A stretch of DNA of 5,570 nucleotides from Dehalococcoidia bacterium (GTDB lineage Bacteria; Chloroflexota; Dehalococcoidia; JACVQG01; JAHKAY01): NCBI GenBank assembly GCA_030744635.1, contig JASLQE010000364.1:1-5570 (forward strand). Reading direction: 5' to 3'. The position numbers and the translations under genes are program-made. Numbering within the stretch: the first letter of the stretch is position 1; every line of letters starts with the position of its first letter. Under the pieces are notes generated by a model. It did no database searches. It was not told the DNA's origin and saw only the letters and a program-made list of their open reading frames with translations. Below, piece after piece: positions 1 through 5,497 of the stretch.

Positions 1-281
1 CTATATTCAAAATGGTGGATGGCGTGGAGGCGGCTAACGGGTGGAGTGCCGCGGAGGATGTGGCTTTCTGCCTGGAACTGTGCCAGCGGCTGGGGCTCAA
101 GACAATAGGTGCCAGCGATGCCCACATGCTCCGTCAGATAGGCTCCTGTGCCACGGTCTTCAGCAACGGGGTCCACACCGAGGAGGACCTGGTAAGGGAG
201 CTGCGCCTGGGCAACTGCACCGCCCGTGATTGCCGCACCCCCGAGATGAAGGTGCCTACTTTCTGGTTCTCATCCCATTAG
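1..281 (+). CDS. PHP-domain metal-dependent phosphoesterase, C-terminal fragment (5' end outside window)
   Basis: The reading frame is open from the left edge (first full codon at 3, no in-frame stop) to a TAG at 279-281, so this is the 3' end of a longer gene. The ATG at 12 is internal, not a start. About 92 residues are visible. Two PHP-superfamily signatures stand out: 'VDGVEAANG', matching the region with a metal-binding Glu, and 'GASDAHM', matching the last motif whose Asp and His bind the catalytic metals. The following 'IGSCATVF' and 'EEDLVRELRLG' stretches also fit the end of the PHP fold in small stand-alone members, which hydrolyse phosphoesters in the cytoplasm. The HxH motif expected near the N-terminus lies outside the window. 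The substrate (nucleotide, histidinol phosphate or other) cannot be told. The gene ends tail to tail with the flavoprotein gene, with a 4-bp overlap. Confidence 0.85.
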   Translation, partial: IFKMVDGVEAANGWSAAEDVAFCLELCQRLGLKTIGASDAHMLRQIGSCATVFSNGVHTEEDLVRELRLGNCTARDCRTPEMKVPTFWFSSH

Positions 282-1453
282 CGGGTGGAACGAAAAGGGA
301 GCAGGCGGCGTAGCCCCTGTAGTGCCTGGTGTTTCAGGGCCTGAACAATGGCCGGGGAGTGCCAGTCAAAAGAGAAGTCATCCATTGCAGTCACGGTAGA
401 CACGATATCGGACCCCTGGACCCGGGCGAAAATGTCGTCAATGCGCTGGTCTGAGAGCTTCCCATAGAGGTTCCGCGCCCAGGCTCCAACCTTGAGTTCC
501 GTGCCCAGGCGGGACTTCCAGGCCTTCTCATATACGGCCAGGGAGCGGGAGGAAAGGTCACCGCTCCCGATGGCCCGCTTGAGGGTCTGGGCCGCCTCTT
601 CAGCACATATCAGTCCGTAAAAGATACCACCACCAGTGGTTACCTTTACCTGACCGGCGGCCTCTCCCACCGCCAGCACCCGTGCGCCGTACGTACGCGA
701 GCGGGGGGAGAAGGCGATGCGCCGTAAACATATCTGGCTCTCCTGGCTCTTGATCTTGCCGCGTTGGTGAAGGTCTTTGAGCAGCGTTTGCAGATAAGGC
801 CCGGGTTGGGAGGAGATGACCCCGGCCAGTGCCTTACCGGGGGTGGTGGGCACCAGCCAGGCGAAGAAGCCTGGGGCTATCCCCTGGCCCAGGTATACCT
901 CTGTCTCCTCCAGGCCGTTTACCGGGACCTCGGCCTGGGCGCCGATACCCCAGCGGGCTATTTGCCCCAGGCCGGCCGCCTCGGGCAAACTGGAGGGGAA
1001 GCCCGGGGAAAGGACTACGGCCCGGGCGTGGAGGCCATCGTTCCCGCTATTCCCCACCTTGACCGTCACCCCTTCCCCGTTTACCTCCACCCCCCTCACA
1101 CCCGTCCCCAGCCTGAGGACGGCCCCCATTTCCTGGGCACGCTCCGCCATTGACTGGTCCAGGGAGGGGCGGTCTACTATAAAGGCTATGGGGTGTGGCA
1201 TGGCGGTCCGTAGCGTCCTCCCCGAGGGTGAGAAAAATGTGGCTGAAGAGGCTTCCCGCAGTATTACCCTTGGGGATATGGGGAAGGTGCTAAGGCATGA
1301 TGCGCCTACGATACCGCTACAGCAGGAGGGACGGCCTATATACGGGTGCTCCTCCAGCATCAGGGTAGAAAGGCCCCACCCTGCCAAGCGGGAGGCCAGG
1401 TAGCTGCCCACCGGCCCTGCCCCGACAATGATTACATCCCATTTTCTGTGCAT
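278..1453 (-). CDS. FAD-dependent oxidoreductase, geranylgeranyl reductase family
   Basis: A 391-residue flavoprotein from the ATG at 1453. The N-terminus carries the Rossmann FAD-binding motif (GAGPVGS, residues 11-17), then 'LMLEEHPYIGRPSCCSGIVG', which matches the 'E...iG.p..C.G.v' segment of the geranylgeranyl reductase/FixC family. The second FAD motif is 'VLAVGEAAGQ', followed by 'TTGGGIFYGL' (about residues 259-280), typical of this family. Family members reduce isoprenoid double bonds in archaeal lipids, chlorophyll side chains or quinones, but many bacterial members are uncharacterised, so the substrate is open. The usual G-D-A-A-G is G-E-A-A-G here. An in-frame TTG at 1495 would add 14 residues. 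I prefer 1453 because the Rossmann strand then starts near the N-terminus and a -10/-35 pair lies between the two starts. No Shine-Dalgarno precedes 1453. No signal peptide or obvious membrane segment is seen. Divergent from the ROK gene. Confidence 0.86.
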   Translation of the reverse strand: MHRKWDVIIVGAGPVGSYLASRLAGWGLSTLMLEEHPYIGRPSCCSGIVGASCLSTFPISPRVILREASSATFFSPSGRTLRTAMPHPIAFIVDRPSLDQSMAERAQEMGAVLRLGTGVRGVEVNGEGVTVKVGNSGNDGLHARAVVLSPGFPSSLPEAAGLGQIARWGIGAQAEVPVNGLEETEVYLGQGIAPGFFAWLVPTTPGKALAGVISSQPGPYLQTLLKDLHQRGKIKSQESQICLRRIAFSPRSRTYGARVLAVGEAAGQVKVTTGGGIFYGLICAEEAAQTLKRAIGSGDLSSRSLAVYEKAWKSRLGTELKVGAWARNLYGKLSDQRIDDIFARVQGSDIVSTVTAMDDFSFDWHSPAIVQALKHQALQGLRRLLPFRSTR

Positions 1454-1466
1454 AGGTCGCAAATTT

Positions 1467-1495
1467 ATTGTAACAGGGGTTTCAGCTATATACAA
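1467..1495 (-). promoter_or_regulatory. Candidate promoter of the flavoprotein gene, giving a very short leader
   Basis: On the minus strand, TACAAT (1467-1472, five of six matches to TATAAT) is preceded at exactly 17 nt by TTGTAT (1490-1495, TTG matching the start of TTGACA). The end of the -10 is only 13 nt from the ATG at 1453. Transcription should therefore begin about 5-7 nt before the start codon, giving a nearly leaderless mRNA. This agrees with the absence of a Shine-Dalgarno there. The -35 is weak and the call rests on spacing and sequence alone. Confidence 0.4.
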
Positions 1496-1524
1496 TTACC
1501 CTAACGGGTAATTTGGCAATTACC
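1494..1524. promoter_or_regulatory. Alternating AATTACC inverted/direct repeats, operator-like
   Basis: Three copies of one element alternate in orientation. AATTACCC (1494-1501) pairs perfectly with GGGTAATT (1506-1513) across a 4-nt loop. The second arm also pairs with AATTACC (1518-1524), again across 4 nt. CAATTACC occurs as a direct repeat at 1493-1500 and 1517-1524. The block is AT-rich in a GC-rich window and sits between divergent genes, touching the candidate -35 of the flavoprotein gene. It resembles a dimer-binding operator for a local regulator. As RNA it could form either of two mutually exclusive hairpins, but DNA-level binding seems likelier. The regulator is not in this window. 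Confidence 0.45.
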
Positions 1525-1556
1525 AGTTAGAGTAGTCTGGGGCCTTGATTATGGCC

Positions 1557-1562
1557 TACAAT
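1557..1562 (+). promoter_or_regulatory. Candidate -10 element of the ROK kinase gene
   Basis: TACAAT matches the -10 consensus at five of six positions and is the same hexamer proposed for the divergent flavoprotein gene. No good -35 is present 16-18 nt upstream, and no TGn extension precedes it. A start site about 7 nt downstream would leave a leader of roughly 11 nt beginning at the AGGAGG. An activator bound at the AATTACC array is one way the missing -35 could be offset, but that is speculation. Confidence 0.25.
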
Positions 1563-1579
1563 ATCGGTCAGGAGGCGTT

Positions 1580-2557
1580 ATGGCGATGTCCTTAGCCGTG
1601 GTGGCTGATATCGGGGGCACCAAGGTGTTGGCGGCGGTGGTGGCTGCCGATGGCACCGTGCTGGGGCAGGCTATTCTGCCCACCGAGGCCCAGAAGGGTC
1701 CAGAGGTCGTGATAGGCCGGGTAATAGAGGGGTTTCGCCTGGCTCTGGATAAAGCCGGTCTGGGGGTGGAAGATGTGGTAGGTGCTGGCATCGCCTGTGC
1801 GGGATTGGTGGATGTAGATAAGGGGGTGGTAGTAACCTCGCCCAATCTGCTCGGGTGGGACCGGGTGCCGCTGCGGGGACGCATAGAGGCGGCCCTGGGC
1901 CTGAATACCTTCCTGGCCAACGATGCCAATGCCGCCGCCCTGGGGGAGCACCGCTTTGGGGCAGGCCAGGGTTCAAGCTATCTCGTTTTCGTCACCGTGA
2001 GCACCGGCATAGGGGGTGGGCTGGTGCTGGGGGGGCGGCTCTACACCGGGGCCTGGGGCACGGCGGGGGAGGTGGGCCATATGACGGTGGAGGCCGGCGG
2101 TCCCCAGTGTGCCTGTGGACAGCAGGGTTGTCTGGAGGTGCTGGCCTCCGGCACCGCAATGGCACGGGAAGCACGCCGCCGCCTAGAGGCGGGTGGGACC
2201 AGCCGGCTGCTGGAGCTATCCGGCGGTCACCCAGAAGCGGTGACTGCGGAGTTGATAGGCAGGGCGGCTCGGGAGGGTGATGGCCTGGCCCGTGAGGTGG
2301 CGGAACGGGCGGCAACCTATCTAGGGATAGGGCTGGGAAGCCTGGTGAACCTGCTCAACCCGGAGGTTATTGTGGTGGGGGGCGGTGTGTCCCGCATGGG
2401 GGAGATGCTGCTGGCCCCGGCCAGGGCCACTATGTTAAGCCGGGCTTTCCCCTCTGCGATACAGGGGGTGAGGCTGGTACAGGGCTCTCTGGGGGGTATG
2501 GCCGGTGCCCTGGGTATGGCCTCCTATGTGATGGAGGCCGTTCAGCATTCCCGGTAA
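1580..2557 (+). CDS. ROK-family sugar kinase (probable glucokinase)
   Basis: A 325-residue cytoplasmic kinase of normal ROK length, without the N-terminal helix-turn-helix of ROK repressors, so an enzyme rather than a NagC/XylR-type regulator. Visible motifs: the phosphate-binding 'DIGGTK' (10-15); 'FLANDANAAALGE', whose Asp115 is the predicted catalytic base; 'STGIGGG' (141-147); 'GEVGHM', with Glu164 and His167 for sugar and zinc; and the zinc-binding CxCGxxGCxE (Cys177, Cys179, Cys184, Glu186). A second glycine-rich segment 'VIVVGGGVS' (263-271) completes the fold. These fit ATP-dependent phosphorylation of glucose, N-acetylmannosamine or a related hexose. Glucokinase is the default call and sequence alone does not settle the sugar. 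AGGAGG (1570-1575) lies 4 nt before the ATG at 1580. The in-frame ATG at 1586 (10-nt spacing) is possible. The 3' end overlaps nadE tail to tail by 16 bp. Confidence 0.93.
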   Translation: MAMSLAVVADIGGTKVLAAVVAADGTVLGQAILPTEAQKGPEVVIGRVIEGFRLALDKAGLGVEDVVGAGIACAGLVDVDKGVVVTSPNLLGWDRVPLRGRIEAALGLNTFLANDANAAALGEHRFGAGQGSSYLVFVTVSTGIGGGLVLGGRLYTGAWGTAGEVGHMTVEAGGPQCACGQQGCLEVLASGTAMAREARRRLEAGGTSRLLELSGGHPEAVTAELIGRAAREGDGLAREVAERAATYLGIGLGSLVNLLNPEVIVVGGGVSRMGEMLLAPARATMLSRAFPSAIQGVRLVQGSLGGMAGALGMASYVMEAVQHSR

Positions 2558-4278
2558 CGGTTTACAATGGGCATGCGCCGGTCCCGGCCGAAGGCCCTGG
2601 GGGTTATCTTTATTCCCACCGGCCCCTGCCGGCGTTTGTATTCGTTACGGTCCACCATCCGCATCACCTGGCTTACCGTCGCCTCGTCGTAGCCCAGAGT
2701 CACAATCTCCGCCAGGCTCTTGTCCTCCTCCACATAGGCCTTGAGGATGGGGTCCAGCACCTCGTAAGGGGGCAGGGAATCGGAGTCCTTCTGGTCGGGA
2801 CGCAGCTCTGCCGAAGGGGGCTTGGTCAGCACGGACTCTGGGATAATGTCCTGCCCCGCTGCCTGGTTGCGGTAACGGGTCAGCTCAAAGGCAAGTGTCT
2901 TGGGCACATCTCTGATAACCGCAAAACCTCCGGAGAGGTCACCGGCCAGGGTGGCGTAGCCTGTAGCCAGCTCGCTTTTGTTGCCGGTGGTCAGCACCAG
3001 CCAGCCGAACTTGTTGGACAGGGAGAGCAGGATGTTGGCGCGGCTGCGGGCCTGAAGGTTCTCCTCGGCAACACCCGGCTGTGTGCTGCTAAAAGGGCCT
3101 TCCAGTGCTCGTAAAAAGCCGGAGAACGGCTCCTCGATGGACACCTGGATTACCTCAATGCCCAGGTTCTGGGCCAGAAGCTGGGCATCGCGTCGGCTGG
3201 CCTCGGAGGTGTAGCGGGAGGGCATGGTCACGCCCATCACCGATTCCCGCCCCAGGGCGTCTACGGCGATGGCGGCGACCAGGCTGGAATCTATGCCACC
3301 GGAGAGGCCTATAACCACCTTCTGGAAGCCGTTTTTGTGCACATAGTCCCTGGTACCCATGACCAGGGCGTGGTATACCTCGGCGGTGGGCTCCAAGGGG
3401 GGTGCTATCCCCGGAGTCAACGGGGGCTTGGGCTGGGTAAAAGGGGCTCCGTCCAAGTTTACCCTAGTGACCTCAGGCAGGGCGGTGCCCCGGGACCTCT
3501 CCCGGCGGCTGCGGGGGTCATGCAGCGATACCCGGAACACCTCGTCGGCGTCGATATCCACCACCAGCAGCTCCTCTTGGAACTGCCCGGCCCGGGCTAT
3601 CAGGTTGCCGGAGGGGTCGCTGAGGAGGCTGCCGCCGTCAAACACCAGTTCATCCTGGCCACCCACCGTGTTCAGATAGGCTACAAAAGCCTCGTAATCA
3701 GCGGCACGGGTGCACACCAGTCGCTCCCGGAAGCGGAGCTTGCCCGCATTGAAGGGGGATGCGTTGATGACGATGATAAGCTCGGCCCCACCCATGGACT
3801 GGGCCAGCCCCGGCCCCACAGGGTACCAGATATCTTCGCAGATGTTGATGCCGATACCGATGCCGTTGACCAAGAACACCGGGCTCTCCGTACCCGCCTT
3901 GAAGTAGCGCTCCTCGTCAAACACACCGTAGTTGGGCAGATATGCCTTGCGATGGACGCCTGCCAGCTTGCCGTGGTGGGCGACGGCGGCGGCGTTGTAT
4001 GTATCACCACCATCCGACTCCACAAAGCCCACGATGGCGGTGAGGCCCTGGGAGTGGGCCACCACCCTTTCCATCTCGTTCCTGTTACGGGCGATGAAGT
4101 GGGGTTTGAGGAGCAGGTCCTCCGGGGGGTATCCGGTGAGGCACATCTCGGGAAAGGCCACCACATCGGCACCGCACTGCCGTGCCCGCTCCATGTATTC
4201 CAGCACCAGGGAGGTGTTGCCCTCCAGGTCGCCCACTGTGAGATTTATCTGGGCCAGGGCAAGCCGCATTGGCCGCAT
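2542..4278 (-). CDS. nadE: Glutamine-dependent NAD+ synthetase
   Basis: A 578-residue two-domain enzyme catalysing the last step of NAD+ synthesis: amidation of deamido-NAD+ using ATP and ammonia released from glutamine. The N-terminal nitrilase-type glutaminase domain (about 1-270) shows the full catalytic triad: Glu44 in 'FPEMCLTGYPPEDLLLK', Lys111 in 'VHRKAYLPNYGVFDE', and nucleophile Cys147 in 'INICEDIWYP'. The C-terminal synthetase domain (about 295-578) has the PP-loop 'SGGIDSS' (326-332), then 'TTGNKSELATGYATLAGDLSGG' (430-451), 'KPPSAELRPDQKD' (486-498) and the terminal 'PVGIKITPRAFGRDRRMP'. Length fits the 540-580-residue bacterial type. It is shorter than the mycobacterial form and unlike the ammonia-only NadE, which lacks the first domain. 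The ATG at 4278 has AGGAGG 4 nt upstream; the ATG at 4269 would leave 13 nt. It lies 57 bp downstream of the threonine aldolase gene on the same strand. Confidence 0.97.
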   Translation of the reverse strand: MRPMRLALAQINLTVGDLEGNTSLVLEYMERARQCGADVVAFPEMCLTGYPPEDLLLKPHFIARNRNEMERVVAHSQGLTAIVGFVESDGGDTYNAAAVAHHGKLAGVHRKAYLPNYGVFDEERYFKAGTESPVFLVNGIGIGINICEDIWYPVGPGLAQSMGGAELIIVINASPFNAGKLRFRERLVCTRAADYEAFVAYLNTVGGQDELVFDGGSLLSDPSGNLIARAGQFQEELLVVDIDADEVFRVSLHDPRSRRERSRGTALPEVTRVNLDGAPFTQPKPPLTPGIAPPLEPTAEVYHALVMGTRDYVHKNGFQKVVIGLSGGIDSSLVAAIAVDALGRESVMGVTMPSRYTSEASRRDAQLLAQNLGIEVIQVSIEEPFSGFLRALEGPFSSTQPGVAEENLQARSRANILLSLSNKFGWLVLTTGNKSELATGYATLAGDLSGGFAVIRDVPKTLAFELTRYRNQAAGQDIIPESVLTKPPSAELRPDQKDSDSLPPYEVLDPILKAYVEEDKSLAEIVTLGYDEATVSQVMRMVDRNEYKRRQGPVGIKITPRAFGRDRRMPIVNRYREC

Positions 4279-4281
4279 GCT

Positions 4282-4287
4282 ACCTCC
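4282..4287 (-). promoter_or_regulatory. Ribosome binding site that fixes the nadE start
   Basis: The minus strand reads AGGAGG followed by TAGC and then the ATG at 4278. The 4-nt spacing is the same as for the ROK gene's ATG at 1580. This favours the first ATG over the in-frame ATG three codons later. Confidence 0.7.
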
Positions 4288-4297
4288 TGTTGAACCT

Positions 4298-4306
4298 AGT
4301 ATAGCA
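4298..4306 (-). promoter_or_regulatory. Candidate extended -10 promoter of nadE
   Basis: On the minus strand the gap between the aldolase and nadE genes reads TGC-TATACT, an extended -10 (TGn followed by a hexamer with five of six matches to TATAAT). The -35 region is poor (GTTCCA at 4320-4325, 16-nt spacer), which the TGn extension could offset. Transcription would begin near 4291, leaving a leader of about 12 nt that carries the AGGAGG of nadE. This suggests nadE can be expressed independently of the upstream gene. Confidence 0.42.
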
Positions 4307-4335
4307 TAAGCGCGCGTTCTGGAACCCTCTAACTG

Positions 4336-5382
4336 CTATGTCTCTGCCTTGCCGCCTACCTGGGCCTCTATACGGTTGAGGGCTTCGTCAATATCCGCAG
4401 CATCCACCATACGGTGGGTGACGGCCCTCACCCTTCTTCCCCCCGGGTAGGTGAACCGTACCCCCCGGGAGACCATTGCCTGTATGAAGTCCGGGGTGGT
4501 ATTGGAGGCTGGAGGCTCAAACATGACGATGTTGGTCTGGACTTTCTCCGGCCAGGAAGTGATGCCGGGTATGCGGGCCAGCCCGTGTGCCAGTCGCTGG
4601 GCGGCCGTGTGGTCATCGGCCAGACGGACTACCATGGTATTCAGGGCGATGATACCGGCGGCGGCGATGACGCCTGCCTGGCGCATGCCGCCCCCCACCA
4701 TCTTACGCCATTTGCGGGCTTTCTCCACGAACTCCCGGTGGCCACAGAGGAGGGAGCCTACCGGGGCGCTCAGACCCTTGGAGATGCACAAGCAAATGGA
4801 GTCCGCATCTCGGGCAAGCTCACCGGCAGGTATCCCCAGGGCCACAGCGGCGTTGAAGATGCGTGCCCCGTCCAGATGGACACTCAGGCCGTGCCGGTGG
4901 GCCACCGCGGCCATACCCGAGGTGTATTCAGGCGTGAGCACAGCGCCGCCACAGCGGTTATGGGTGTTCTCTATGCAGAGGAGTGTGGTGGGGGGGTAGT
5001 GGATATTCGGGGGACGGATGGCCGCCTCCATTACATCAAGGTCTATCAGGCCATCCTCGTCGTTGGGCACCGTGTGCATCACCACCCCGCCCAAGGCCGA
5101 AGCCCCCCCGACCTCGTTCCATAGCATATGGGACTCGCTCCCCACAAGGACTTCATTGCCCGGACGGGTATGGGAGAGGACGGCGATAAGGTTGCTCATA
5201 GTGCCGCTGGGGGTGAACATGGAGGCCTCTTTTCCCAACATCCGGGCCGCCATCTCCTCCAGGCGGTTGATGGAGGGATCTTCCCCGAAGACATCATCCC
5301 CTACTTCGGCGGTACCTATAGCCCGGCGCATTTCCTCGGTGGGGTGGGTAATGGTATCGCTCCGCAGGTCTATGGTCTTCAC
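4336..5382 (-). CDS. ltaE: Low-specificity L-threonine aldolase (PLP-dependent)
   Basis: From the GTG at 5382 this is a 348-residue fold-type I PLP enzyme that cleaves L-threonine or L-allo-threonine to glycine and acetaldehyde. Family landmarks in order: 'IDLRSDTITHPTEEM' at the N-terminus, 'GDDVFGEDPS', 'SGTMSNLIA' (cofactor phosphate), 'ENTHNRCGG', 'SVHLDGARIFNAA' (His169 and Asp171, which contact the PLP ring), 'CISKGLSAPVGS' with the Schiff-base Lys202, 'KMVGGGMRQAG', and 'RAVTHRMVD' near the end. Start choice: AGGAGG (5389-5394) is 6 nt before the GTG but directly abuts the in-frame ATG at 5388, which is too close for use. The ATG at 5424 has only a weak AGGG and would add residues unlike the family. 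Starting at the GTG puts 'IDLRSDT' at the expected distance from the N-terminus. The gene lies upstream of nadE on the same strand. Confidence 0.93.
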   Translation of the reverse strand: MKTIDLRSDTITHPTEEMRRAIGTAEVGDDVFGEDPSINRLEEMAARMLGKEASMFTPSGTMSNLIAVLSHTRPGNEVLVGSESHMLWNEVGGASALGGVVMHTVPNDEDGLIDLDVMEAAIRPPNIHYPPTTLLCIENTHNRCGGAVLTPEYTSGMAAVAHRHGLSVHLDGARIFNAAVALGIPAGELARDADSICLCISKGLSAPVGSLLCGHREFVEKARKWRKMVGGGMRQAGVIAAAGIIALNTMVVRLADDHTAAQRLAHGLARIPGITSWPEKVQTNIVMFEPPASNTTPDFIQAMVSRGVRFTYPGGRRVRAVTHRMVDAADIDEALNRIEAQVGGKAET

Positions 5383-5441
5383 CAGCATCCTCCTCTTTTC
5401 GTTCTCAACCGGGGCATGGCGCATTTTACCCTGCGCTTCAT
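5379..5441 (-). other. Possible 20-codon leader ORF overlapping the threonine aldolase start
   Basis: On the minus strand an ATG at 5441 opens a 20-codon, Lys/Arg-rich frame that ends at TGA (5379-5381). The TGA overlaps the aldolase GTG as GTGA, an overlap typical of translational coupling. Its own ribosome site is poor: AGGG directly abuts the ATG. However, its ATG overlaps the stop of a 6-codon ORF (5438-5458) that does have a good GGAGG. It contains no run of Thr or Gly codons, so nothing points to a classical attenuator. It may be a chance frame. Confidence 0.2.
5389..5394 (-). promoter_or_regulatory. Ribosome binding site favouring a GTG start for threonine aldolase
   Basis: The minus strand reads AGGAGG immediately followed by ATGCTG and then GTG. 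With zero spacing the ATG cannot be well placed for initiation, while the GTG at 5382 has a 6-nt spacer. This is the only strong Shine-Dalgarno near the aldolase N-terminus. Confidence 0.6.
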
Positions 5442-5458
5442 CCCTGGGTGAGTTTCAT
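5438..5458 (-). other. Possible 6-codon mini-ORF with a good ribosome binding site
   Basis: The minus strand has GGAGG (5463-5467), a 4-nt spacer and then an ATG at 5458 opening MKLTQG-stop. Its TGA overlaps the next ATG (5441) as ATGA. The ribosome site is as good as those of the real genes here, yet no long protein follows in this frame. It could be the entry point for ribosomes coupled into the aldolase gene, or a chance match. Confidence 0.22.
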
Positions 5459-5497
5459 CCAACCTCCAATGTCCGGTTTGGTGAAGGGTACACCATT

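Noticed and set aside
816..1403. A 195-codon open frame on + opposite the flavoprotein gene
   Set aside because: The translation is Pro/Arg/Ser-rich without domain features, and the minus-strand flavoprotein motifs explain the sequence.
1467..1495. Translation of the flavoprotein from the TTG at 1495
   Set aside because: The extra 14 residues are not family-like, and the candidate -10/-35 lies within this stretch. Only a weak AGGG precedes the TTG. Kept as an alternative in the gene entry.
3337..4293. A 318-codon open frame on + opposite nadE
   Set aside because: It lies antisense to the perfectly conserved glutaminase domain of nadE, in GC-rich DNA where long shadow frames are common. Its translation shows no recognisable domain.
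4439..4470. CCCCGGG-rich imperfect hairpin as a possible terminator or structured RNA
   Set aside because: It lies inside the threonine aldolase coding sequence (the PGGRRVRA region) and is explained by Gly, Pro and Arg codons. No T-tract follows.
4414..5124. A 236-codon open frame on + opposite the threonine aldolase gene
   Set aside because: It is antisense to a clear PLP enzyme, has low-complexity Gly/His-rich content typical of shadow frames, and shows no motif.
5483..5497. GGTG/CACC hairpin after the stop of the right-edge ORF as a terminator
   Set aside because: The stem is only 4 bp with a 7-nt loop and no T-tract, too weak to call.
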